From positions 3,945,747-4,009,746 of the forward strand of contig NC_079488.1 of the NCBI RefSeq assembly GCF_020520425.1: a stretch of 64,000 nucleotides of DNA, in the 5' to 3' direction. The DNA is from Spinacia oleracea. Its lineage: Eukaryota > Streptophyta > Magnoliopsida > Caryophyllales > Amaranthaceae. A program made the position numbers and the translations under genes. Below the pieces are notes generated by a model. It was not told the origin of the DNA, did no database searches, and saw nothing but the letters and a program-made list of their open reading frames with translations. Shown here one piece after another: positions 12,866 through 23,298 of the stretch (positions are counted from its first letter, which is position 1; each line of letters starts with the position of its first letter).

Positions 12866-13160
12866 ACAAAAAGGTCTTGCGTGCACAAGGTGTACAAGAT
12901 AACTTTTATGCAGTTTTTTGTAACTTTAACCTAATTTTCTGTAACTTTTATATTATAAAATTAAAAGTTGATAGATAAACATTTTAAAGGGTTAAATGAT
13001 TAATTTATATATTATTAGTGATTTTGAAAAAATAATTTTATTCAAATGAAAAAGTTTATCATTAAATAATAGATAACTTTTAAATATATAAATGTAACTT
13101 AAGCATTTTGAGTCAACTTTTACTTCGGTGTACAATAAATATTGTACACCCATTATAAAT
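12866..13160. repeat. Dispersed AT-rich repeat, copy 2
   Basis: Second copy of the repeat at 131-395. It ends with the palindromic GTGTACAATAAATATTGTAC near 13,128-13,148, which in copy 1 sits near the start. It is about 295 bp and non-coding. Confidence 0.6.
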
Positions 13161-13362
13161 AAGAATTTGTGTTAATGGAATTATCGTTAGAAATGACAAG
13201 AGTTTTAATATGAGGTGGTTAAGGTATGTTCAATTTGATGCTCAAATTGTTCTGACTTTGGATTATTTAAACTCTTCTAATTTGTTCAAATCTTCTGATT
13301 GCAATATTGTTTTCGTCAACTTTTGTGTAAGACTGCCTTTCCGAAAAGACTACTTTGATTGG

Positions 13363-13480
13363 TTAACTAATTGGTTACATTGGTTAACTAATTAGTTTTG
13401 TTACTTAACTAATTGATTTTGGTGGTTAACTAATTAGTTTCAGTGCTTTGTGCTTAACTAATTGATTAAATTGCTTAACT
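13363..13480. repeat. Short TTAACTAATTG tandem array
   Basis: The motif TTAACTAATTGRTT recurs about eight times with variable spacers, a simple satellite-like array without coding meaning. Confidence 0.7.
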
Positions 13481-13855
13481 TATATGACACCAATATGATT
13501 TTGGCGTAAGACCGCCTTATATAAAAGTTTGTATATCGTTTTTACCCCATCATCTTCTTTAATCACTCTCTCTACGTTGTTTAATTTGCTTTGTCGAAAT
13601 TCATATTTCGTGTTGCTCATGCTAGCTTAATTACGTTTTGCCTTGTTATTCAATTCATTGATTGATGGATAAGGTTTTATTGGTCGTTTCTCTCCATTTT
13701 TTTTACTGATTGGTATTATTTTAAATAAATTTAAATGGTCAAATAAGTTGTTAAGTTAATTCAGATAATATAAATTTCGACAAAATAAGTCGAATATAAC
13801 GGAGCCTTAACTACTATGTCAAGACAACATTGGTATGCTACCTACAATATTGGGC

Positions 13856-14381
13856 AATACAAATAATTATAAAAGAGGCCGGTATTGACAACTTCTAGTT
13901 TGCCGCAACAGGTATTAGTTAATAAGAACATTATTCATGAAGGTAAAAATCAAATTGGTCCGATGATATTTGATCAGACCATCTAACAAAAGATTTATTG
14001 TTCCCTCTCAGTTATGTCATATCATATCCACTTAAAAGACAACCAAACAATTCACATCAATCACACACCAATCAAGCATGAAAGAAAGGATAAATTACCT
14101 TTAAAAAGGGACAAGACATAAAAATGAGCAAAAACAATAACCAAAAAAGGAAATTTCAATAGACGCCAATCAAGCAATATATAAGATATTTCAGCATGAC
14201 ATATGGCAAAAGATGAGCGAATTAAAAAAATAGGAAAAGAAAATATGACAAATAATTATAAAGGAGGTATTGACAACTTCTTATTTATCACATCAAGTAT
14301 TAGTTAATAAGAACATTATTGAAGGAGGTATATAACGATCAAATTATTTGGTCCGATGATCAGACCATCTTACAAAAAATG
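13856..14381. repeat. Pair of about 130-bp direct repeats
   Basis: Segments 13,856-13,991 and 14,250-14,381 share TATTGACAACTTCT, AGTATTAGTTAATAAGAACA, TTGGTCCGATGAT and GATCAGACCATCT. About 260 bp of unrelated sequence separates them. They could be decayed terminal repeats of a small retroelement or a simple segmental duplication; I saw no primer-binding site. Confidence 0.5.
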
Positions 14382-15188
14382 TATAGTCACATACTTACAT
14401 GATTGCACCATAAGTAAAGTAATTTAATTTAATAGAGTACGTAAGTATACATGTTCTGAGTTGTCCACGTAAAAATAACATTAGTACCCACATGATCATA
14501 ATTCATACAATATTCCATAAGAGGGAGAAGACATGCATACACTCCGTACTAAAGTGATTAAGAATGCATGATCAGGATAAAAACAAAGTGATTAAGTCAG
14601 AGATTAACAGTTCCAAAATTCTTTTTAATTGGCAAATTAAAGTAATTATTCAATAATCAAACAATCCTCTAATCATCATAGTAAAGCTGCGTGATTCACT
14701 ATGCCTTTACTTTATACTTAGACTACGTTAATATTAACAAATTAAATTAGGCTTAAGATTAGTAATTTAATTTTTATATTATGCTAATATAGTAAACCTA
14801 GTCTAAGCCTATATAGTATAGGTAATTAAGATATATTTGTACTACAAAGGGGGAACGTGCATGGTGGACGCCAACTTTTCAAACATCTTTTTCTCCAACA
14901 ATGTGTAAGTTGTTGGCCCAACATGACAAATAGGGGTATGATAGCTTTGATAGGAATCACATTTTGTGATGTGTGAACTAGATTTTATGCGTTTTGAATG
15001 CACCAAGTTAAAACAAACTTTAAAAACTAGATGGATTATCTTCTCTGATATTTTAACTATCGTTTTTTTTCATAAAATGTCACTGAGTTTTTGGAACATT
15101 TTAGAATTAAGTGTAACCTTGAGTTTCTAGAACATTTTAGAGTTAAGTGTAACCCTTGGATTTGGTGTAGGTTTGAAAATGCTATGTA
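14382..15188. other. Intergenic, no feature seen
   Basis: AT-rich sequence with no recognisable exon, RNA gene or transposon terminus. Confidence 0.5.
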
Positions 15189-15465
15189 TAAAGATGGCAC
15201 GACATGACCCATCACGGAAAAAGTACAACATGATAAGAGCACGGAAAAAGCACATCCTGACACAAGCACAAAGTCGTGGGCCATCGGGTAAACTTGAGTG
15301 AAATTAGCTTTAGGCACGTAGGCACAACACGACGTTTTGGTCGTTCTTGGGCCGGTCTTTTGAAACTTTTGGCCCGTCATAAAACCAACGGCTTGGCGTG
15401 GGCTGGGACTATTTGGGCCCAAGACATATGAACACAACATGATGCACAGTCCACGACCATCTTTA
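15189..15465. mobile_element. Small hAT-type element
   Basis: The termini TAAAGATGG and CCATCTTTA form 9-bp inverted repeats. The flanking 8-mers GCTATGTA (15,181-15,188) and ACTATGTG (15,466-15,473) match at six of eight positions, consistent with an old hAT target duplication. The interior is rich in GGCCC/GGGCC runs and has no transposase. Confidence 0.65.
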
Positions 15466-16277
15466 ACTATGTGTCTCTTTCTTTTCTTTTCAAATCAACA
15501 ATAAAATACTACTATGTATAAGTTATAGTATTGGCGAACTAAAATATCATCCCGTCTACACCATAGTCTTTGGGGTTGGATACTGTCTACCTTGTTATAA
15601 CGGAAGTAAGAAAGACAATTAAAAACGTAATTAAAGAACACAATGAGTTAACATGGTTCACTAACAATGTGTTAGCTACATCCACATGCAGAGGAGAGTA
15701 AATATTTATTAATCTTGAGGATTACATCATACAACCAGGTTATGACCTAAAAAGTTTATATAGTAATCTCTAGACAGATGCGAAAAGCCCAGAAATAAGC
15801 CCAAAACAAATAACCGTCATCCAGAATAACATATATCGTAAAGATCCCATATGGGGACATTGCATTAGGAGGAATTGACCGATTCAAGACATATACTAAC
15901 ATACCTTATTACCTCAGAGTAATACAAGTATAGAGTAAGTAATACACAACTAAATTTACTAAAAACTAAAGTTCAAATGTGAAAGTAACATGGTCCATGG
16001 TGACTATGTGCTCATGTAGGTCCATGGTAGGGTTGAAACATGCTTTGGGGTTGACTAGTTCTTGCCAAAATGGCATCTTAGTCATTTACTTCTCCCCCAA
16101 AAAACTCACCTTATTTGTCATAATAACTGACCACAAACAACAAAGCAAAATTCCAATTTAGAATTAGAATTAGAATTAGTAAATGACAAAGTCAACTACT
16201 TTAGATATTAGGTAAACAGAAAGAATACTTGGCGCAATTGCACAAGGAGATTTCTTGGAAACTAGCAATATTTATTA

Positions 16278-16441
16278 GGAAATTTTGTGCAACACTACCT
16301 TTAAGTTTGGACGTTTTGTGAATTACTACCTTATAAAAAAGTTTTTTAATTTTGCTACCTTATAAGTTTGTTTAGTTTGAGTAACACTACCTTGTAACAG
16401 TTTCTGTCAAATTCCTCCGTTTGTGGGCCCCACCTCCAACG
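16278..16441 (+). repeat. MULE left terminal inverted repeat
   Basis: Starts GGAAATTTTGTGCAACAC and ends CACCTCCAACG; contains repeated ACTACCTT motifs that may bind transposase. It is the inverted copy of 22,818-22,981. Confidence 0.95.
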
Positions 16442-16892
16442 GCTATATTCAACTGCTTAACTCCCTTTCCCCCTTATTTAAACTTCCTGTAAAGTTTTAT
16501 CAACCACATTCAACCAATTTTTCGGAAAAAAATCAAGAAATCTGGGTAATTTTTTTCTCAAAGCAAGATTCGCAATTTGGTTGAGGAATCGAGTAACCTA
16601 AAGGTGAGTGCATTAAATTCGTTCTTGTTCTTCAATTTCTGGGTTTATTTTTTCAATTTAGGGTTTTTGTTCTTGTTCAATTTTATTAAATTCGAATCCT
16701 TTTGATAAATTTAGCGTTTGAAACCTTTGAATTGTCATGTGAAAACAACTACATTGCAAAATTGGGTTCTTGAATTGACTAAAAATGTGGGTATTCGTGG
16801 TTTAAAATATCAATTTTGATCGTTATTTGCAATTTGGGGGTTTTTGATTGAGAAATCAAATACTAATAATTAGTTGTTTTAACTGTTGCAGG

Positions 16893-17342
16893 ATGTCGAG
16901 TGGGTCTCCTTGTGCTTCAAAAAAATGTTATTGTGGCATTCCATCCAAGATGTTGACATCGTGGACAACTGATAACCCGGGGAGAAAATTCCTGACTTGT
17001 AAGTTCTCTGATGTACACACTGGTAGGAAAGGATGTGGTTGGTTTTATTGGGTTGATCCTGATGTTGTGGAGTGGCAAAGAGTCGTGACGAATGAACTGG
17101 TGGTGGAGAAGAGATTGCTGAAAACAGAGTTGAGGGTCATGATGACAGAATTGCAGAAGTTGGAGGATGACAAAGCCCTTCTTGTTGCTGCCAATGAGAG
17201 GCTTGAAAGGATATGCAATGGTGGAGTGGCTGGAATGAAGGGGACAAAGGATAAGGGCCAAGAAATTGCCCATTCTGTATTTTGGTTTGTTGTAGGATTA
17301 GTTGTTTGTTGTGTGTTGAAGTTTGTAATGAAGTTCCTCTAG
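16893..17342 (+). CDS. MULE-encoded GRF zinc-finger, tail-anchored protein
   Basis: The product is 149 aa. Residues 12-55 form a GRF-type zinc finger: Cys12, Cys14, Cys36 and Cys48, with CGIPSKMLTSW, NPGRKFLTC and GCGWFYWVD as the family core; such fingers usually bind nucleic acid. Residues about 58-107 are charged and heptad-like (probable coiled coil). Residues about 128-147 are a hydrophobic segment (VFWFVVGLVVCCVL) ending just before the C-terminus, as in tail-anchored membrane proteins. The start is the ATG at 16,893, two bases after a splice acceptor (TTGCAG, 16,886-16,891); a 5'-UTR intron runs from the GTGAGT donor at 16,604. An in-frame upstream ATG at 16,848 lies in that intron. 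The gene reads from the left TIR towards the transposase. Its role is unknown; it may be an accessory factor, in a position like that of mudrB in maize MuDR, but with no similarity I can claim. Confidence 0.85.
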   Translation: MSSGSPCASKKCYCGIPSKMLTSWTTDNPGRKFLTCKFSDVHTGRKGCGWFYWVDPDVVEWQRVVTNELVVEKRLLKTELRVMMTELQKLEDDKALLVAANERLERICNGGVAGMKGTKDKGQEIAHSVFWFVVGLVVCCVLKFVMKFL

Positions 17343-17917
17343 TGTAAACGCGACAATGGAACGGGAAATTGGATTTCATGTAATGTAATGTAATGTTGTT
17401 GACATTAGTTGACTCTAATCATTTAATAATGGTAATTCTAGCTTATGACAATATCTTTTTGCATTAACTTGTGTTCGATTATTAGCTCCGTTTAATTGTG
17501 TACCGATTAAAACTTGGTTAGTATACGTGCTCGTTTCACCTGTCATTCACCACAGAGGATAAATCTATAAATTAGGTAAAGTCCTTGAAGTCAACGGGAG
17601 TCAACTTTGGTCCATTGACTTAGTTTAAATGGAGGACAAATTTTTCTCAAATGAACCACACCTGAACATCATATATTCATAACAACAATTCAACAAGTGA
17701 ACAACAAGAACAACAACTTGTTAAACCTGCACTTAACTGAAACGAGCCACGCGTGAGCCGAGCTCGAACGTCAAATATAATTAAGGGGCAAATGAATCTT
17801 TACACAGTGTTCCAATGTAAACCTTGCACCTAATTAGAATTGTCATTGCCAAAATGTAACCTTGTTGCTAATTAGAAACCTTAACTACTTGTTCAAAGGA
17901 ATTACAACCAACAATAC
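17343..17917. other. Convergent 3' ends of the two MULE genes
   Basis: This is the non-coding gap between the two stop codons. It should hold both polyadenylation regions, but no strong AATAAA stands out. Confidence 0.6.
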
Positions 17918-20900
17918 TTAAATATGCCACACTGGTTTCTTTGTTGTCTGCAATTTGGGTCTGAGTTTTGGAGGGAGTGATGTTTGAGGCTGATGAGTTG
18001 ATGTTTGGCTGGATGGACCTGGATGCTGACTTGCTGTCTGACCTGGTTGCTGACTTGAGGTCTGACTGAGTGGAGGAGGTTGATAACTCCCTGTCTGACT
18101 GGATTGAGGTGGAGCATTAAATGTCTGTTGCATGGTAGCTGCACTTGAGTTTTGTTGCTGTGGTTGAGTGACTGATTCAGCATTATACCTCTGCATACAC
18201 AACAGAAACACATATTGTTAATGACAATAGAAACACAGAAACAGATTCAGCTCTAAACAACAGAAACAATGTAAATACATGACAAAAACTCACCCTTAAA
18301 ACTCTTGCAGCCCTCTTGTTTCTGTCAGCAACAACCCATGGGTTCTTGGAGGGATCCCTCCCTGGTTCCTTGGGCTGAATAACACCAGGTGGATTATTGC
18401 ACTTTCTCTTGTTGTGGCCTGGTTGTTTACAGTTTGAGCAGTTATTCGGCTTTTTCCCTCGCTTCACAAACCTCTCCTCAGCATCCTCACCTGCTTCTTT
18501 CTTTCTCTTATGTGACTTAGGCCTTCCTGGCATTTTCCTTAACAGTGGAGGCAAAGGTCGAGGCAAATCTGTTTTCTTCCACTGCTTCATCCCGGGCATT
18601 GGCTTGATATGAGGCGAGTAAGTTGCTAAGTATTTGGCCTTTGAGTAACACTCATGAACAAAATCTTCAGGCCTCCACCTCTTCTTCACAATACATGCAT
18701 AAGCATGTGGACATGGTATTCCCGTTAACTCCCACCTAAAGCATGTGCATGTCAACTCCTTCAAATCTACCACATGCCTATCAAAAGCAGTTTCCACCTC
18801 CCACTCATCTAATCTAGAAGGACAGACTATACAATTCAAAGATGCTTCATAAACCCAAGCTAAAACCTTCTCAACAAATGGCATAAACCTCCCCTCATAC
18901 TTTTGAATACCCTCCCACTTCTCAGCATTCCTTCTCATTACGTACCTCCTAATCCAATCTAGGCAGGTTATTATTGGTTTATCCCTAGCTTCCCTTATCA
19001 CAGCATTAAATGTCTCACAAAGGTTGTTGAGCAACATGTTAGACCTAGAATTCGATCCAAATGCATGTCTACACCAATGAACAGGAGGTATGTCACTCAA
19101 GTAGTTATATGCATCCTCGTTTAGCTCTTTGATTTCAGCCATGTAAGAATCATGCCAATGCTATACATGTAACAAACAAAAACAAGGATGACATCAACAA
19201 ACAATAACAAATGCTATACATTTATACATTTAGTGCGATTAAGTCCCGACTCGGGTACGTGTCCAAGTCACGATTCGGGAACGTGTCCAAGAAGCATGCT
19301 TTACTTTTCTACCCTAAACACACATGCTTTTAAAATAAAATCACAAGTGCAACCAAATTTAAGAATACGAGTCGATTTCTAAAATAAAATCACAAGTGCC
19401 GCCAAATCTAAGAATACGAGTAGATTTCTAACATGAAAGCCTAAATGCAAATAAATCTAAGAATACGAGTCGATTTCTAACATGAAAGCCTAAATGCAAC
19501 TAAATCTAAGAATACGAGTCCATTTCTAACATGAAAGCCTAAATGCAACCAAGTTGAAGAATAGCAAACCTTAGTTGTTGATCTTGCTGCTGCCCAAAAC
19601 AGGTCCTTATAGGCTGTGCCACTGAATTTATTCTTGAAGTTAGCCCATATGTGTCTAGCACAAAATCTGACCTCGGCTTTTGAACTCACAACAGATATAG
19701 CATCCAATAGTCCCTGAATTGAAACAATAAACAGAAACACAAGGTTAGTAAACCATCCAGAAACTGTACCTCATTGAACAAAAGAATAAAACTATATTAC
19801 CTTTTGCCTATCAGACATAAGAGTCAATCCTTCTCCGTCATGGTGTCCTATGTCCTTCATCAGCAAATCAAGAAACCATGTCCAACTGTCAGCATTCTCA
19901 ACTTCCACCACTGCCCAAGCTACGGGAAAAATATTGTTATTTCCATCTTTGCTCACAGCCACTAAGATCATTCCTGGATGAGCCCCTTTAAGGTGACAAC
20001 CATCTACTCCAATCAGGGGCCTACATCCATTCTTAAAACCCACTTTGAGAGCCTCAAAACAGACGTACAATCTTTGAAAGAACGGAGTGGGGTTGTCTCT
20101 AATCTGGCATTGTACATAGGCTGAAGAACCAGGATTGTATTGAAGAATTGCATACCCATAGTCATACACAGCAGCATACTCATCTGCAGCATCCCCATAC
20201 AGAATCAATTTGGCTCTAGCCCTAGCAAACCATGACTTGTAGTATCCAATATGTAGCCCCGTTTCCTTGTAAACCCTTTCCCTAAACTTAACAAGCCTCC
20301 AATATGGTTCTGACCTCCACTCCTCCAAATACTTCTCAGCTAACCACTCCGATGTGATTTTAGAACTTGAATGAACCACACCACAAGTATGCTTTAACCT
20401 TAAAGACTTGATCTGAAACGTTTCTTCCATCCTTAGTTTCTTCACATGAATCTTAAACCTACACTTATGTGGATCATCACACACACACTTTACAAGCTTT
20501 GCATGCTTTTTATCCCATGGACAACTACATCTATACCTACAATACACACTCACCCTCTTCCTTCCATTATGAAGAAGGTAGTAATCGTAGTGGTTCTCGA
20601 TCGAATGATACCTTATCGCTTTCCTAACAGCATGAACACTCGGGAACTTTAAACCCAAACTGAGCACAATCTTTTTCTTGAAGTCTGACTCTGGATTAAA
20701 GGTAGGGTATGGATCTACTTCATCATCTGAACCACAAAGACTTCTAAGCTCCTCTGAATCATAATCCACCTCATGTTCTAGATCCACTTGTTCTTCCACC
20801 TCAGGTGCTAGATCCACTTGTTCTTCCACCTCAGGTGCTGCAACCTTATCTACCCTCTTATTTCCCCTCAACACAGTAGACAATGGCTCACAGAACAACT

Positions 20901-22567
20901 CATCCTCCTCTAGTTGTTTTCTGTCCTCTTCCCCTGGTTCAAACTCCACATCTAAATCTGAAAAGTCTGAATCACTTTCAGACCAATCACCAAACTCATC
21001 ATTTTCAAATAAACAGTCCCCAGGATCCTTTTTCTTTCCTTTCCCCTTTTTCTTCCCTACTTTTCCTGCTTTTCCTTTGACCTTTTTCCCCTTCTGTGCT
21101 ACACTCTTTCTCCTAGGGGTAGAGGTCTTCAAATCTGGACTAAGAAGAGGTGGGTTTGCAGGCAGAGGTGTTTTTGAAGGTTTTGTGGGAGTGGTGGTGG
21201 TATGAGGAGGGATTTCTGTTGGTTCTGTACTTGGAGTGTGAGGATCAACTGAAGATATATTTGAGGGAATAGGTTTAGGAACACTTGCTTTGACAGTGGC
21301 TGAAGCAATTGGCTTTTTTAATTGGGTTTTGTTGGGTTCTTTTACAGTGGATGGATTCTCACTTGGCCCTGTACCCTTTCCCATGTAAATCACATCAGGA
21401 TCAAAACCAAGCCTTGGGCTTCTCCTAACTAGGGAAAACTTTGACTGAAGTGGTTCCATTTTCACTTGTTTTAGGGTCACTGTTGATGGGCCAGCAGGTT
21501 TGGTTGTAATGGGCTGGGTCAGTGTTCTTTGTGGCCCAGAAGGATTGCTTTGTGTAGCTTGTTTCAGTGGTCTTGGTGGTTTAAAGTTGGCAGTTTGGTA
21601 GGTAACAGATGGGCCAATAAAAGCTGGTTTGGATTCCTCAATAATGTACAAAATCACCCTGTTAGACCCATCTTTTGTCTCCAATAACCTCCCTATATCA
21701 TCATGAGTGTGTATAATCTTCCTACCCTTAGTCAAATTCATCCCATGTAGCCTAAACCATACACTGAAATTCTCAATAATCCTCCCTATAGTTCCACTCA
21801 TCCCTTTCATTACAAGCTCCCTCAAACTAAAAACAGTTAACTCATGCAACCACACTGTCAATCTAGTATACAACTTCCCACCAACATAATCAGTTTCCCC
21901 CTTATTGAAAACAAACCTTCCCCCCATCCATATTGCAAGATCAATGTAACCCAACTGCTCATTCCTACAATTTTAATTACCAAAAAAAATTAACTGCAAA
22001 TCAACAGTGATTACAAAAAATTTAAAAAATCCCAAATCGAGTACATGTCCAAGTCCCAACTCGGGTACGTGTCCAAGTGTTCGACTTGGTTACACAACAC
22101 GAACAAAAAAGTAACCACATGTAATCACTGTAAACTAATAAACTAATCAGTTATACTAATCTAATTTTTCCAATAATAAACAATTATTTCACAACACTAA
22201 TCCAGAAACCCAATCCAGAAACCCTAGACATTAAAAAATTAGGGGTTTTTCAATTAAACAATCAATTAATCATTATTCACATTAAACAATCATTTAAACA
22301 ATCATATTAAGGTTTCCAACAACATTAAACAATGAATTCGTGGATTTCAATGACAATAAAAAATTAGGGTTCTTGATTCAAAATTTCACAGTGCAATTAA
22401 AAAATTAGGGATTCCTAATTAAACAACTAATTAACCAATAATATCACATTAAACTACTAAAATCGCATTGTTTTAACTGTTTAATACCTGATTTGGGATC
22501 CACCTTGTCGGTTCGTTGGCATTATCCCCTTTCCCTTATCCTTTGGACCACTTCCTGTCGTTTTCAT
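17918..22567 (-). CDS. MURA-type MULE transposase (5 exons, 1175 aa)
   Basis: The exons 22,488-22,567, 19,801-21,964, 19,570-19,713, 18,294-19,160 and 17,918-18,190 join in frame at GT-AG sites to give 1175 aa without a stop. Domains in order: a PB1-like N-terminal region (about 30-140); a long low-complexity acidic and Pro/Lys-rich linker; a MuDR-type DNA-binding region (about 450-570); and the MULE DDE catalytic core. The core has Asp681 in GVDGCHLKG, Asp745 in LMSDRQKG and a candidate Glu845 in NNLCETFN. A SWIM zinc finger follows (Cys934, Cys936, Cys946, His948), then a CCHC knuckle (Cys1037, Cys1040, His1045, Cys1050) and a Gln/Ser/Pro-rich tail. The enzyme cuts and joins the element's TIRs. 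The start is an ATG at 22,565-22,567, 251 bp inside the right TIR. All expected residues are present. Confidence 0.92.
19332..19555. repeat. About 49-bp tandem repeat in a transposase intron
   Basis: The motif AAGAATACGAGTCGATTTCT or close variants recurs with a period of about 49 bp (near 19,361, 19,410, 19,460 and 19,508), alternating with AACATGAAAGCCTAAATGCA. It lies in the third intron of the MULE transposase and stays clear of splice sites. Confidence 0.75.
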
Positions 22568-22817
22568 CTTTCCAAGATCTCCTTTTGGACCACTGCGCGT
22601 AATAAAGAGAAGAATCTCTTGACTTGAAGAAGATTCAGAAGTGTAGCATCATCAATTATGGCTTTAGGGTTTGTGGTTGAGATTGAAGGAGAGAAGAATA
22701 AATGTGAAGCAGAGGAAAAGAAAAATGACAGAGGAAAGAGAAAGGAGAAGATAGAAGTTGGTGGGAAAGCAAATGGGGGGACATAGGAGTAATTTCAATT
22801 ATGAAAATGGAGGGAAA

Positions 22818-22981
22818 CGTTGGAGGTGGGGCCCACAAACGGAGGAATTTGACAGAAACTGTTACAAGGTAGTGTTACTCAAACTAAACAAACTTATAAG
22901 GTAGCAAAATTAAAAAACTTTTTTATAAGGTAGTAATTCACAAAACGTCCAAACTTAAAGGTAGTGTTGCACAAAATTTCC
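22818..22981 (-). repeat. MULE right terminal inverted repeat
   Basis: Inverted copy of 16,278-16,441, ending GCACAAAATTTCC followed by the target duplication TATTTATTA. Confidence 0.95.
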
Positions 22982-23298
22982 TATTTATTATTACAAAAGA
23001 ATTGAGTACAATTTTATATACCTTAAACAATTTTTTTTACAGTATTTCGAGACAGTTCGACCTTTTAGATATTTGAAATTTCTTATATGAACCCGGAAAT
23101 AACATACACCCTCTTAAATAAAAAAAAGCTCATATGCTCATGTCCGGCCAGACAAGACATGTGAGTATGAAAATATGAGAGGGTACCGGGAGCATAACAG
23201 ATGCTATTTTAGGTGATATCACCTTAAAAGAATCATATCTATATGTCAAAAAAGGAAGAAAAAAAAGGGAAAAAAAAGAGGTGTGTTTGGTTTTGGTG

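Larger units (their letters stand above)
16278..22981. mobile_element. Complete two-gene Mutator-like element (MULE), 6.7 kb
   Basis: The terminal inverted repeats are 164 bp (16,278-16,441 and 22,818-22,981). Read base by base they appear identical. They are flanked by a perfect 9-bp target duplication TATTTATTA (16,269-16,277 and 22,982-22,990), the size expected of Mutator. Inside, a GRF-zinc-finger gene reads from the left terminus and a five-exon MURA-type transposase from the right; they converge, with a 575-bp gap between their stop codons. The TIRs probably carry both promoters. Identical TIRs, a perfect duplication and open genes mark a recent and possibly autonomous element. Confidence 0.95.

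Noticed and set aside
13210-13395. 61-aa open frame
   Set aside because: It runs into the TTAACTAATTG array and has no supporting feature.
16848-16892. Upstream in-frame ATG for the GRF gene
   Set aside because: It lies inside a likely 5'-UTR intron whose acceptor is directly before the ATG at 16,893.
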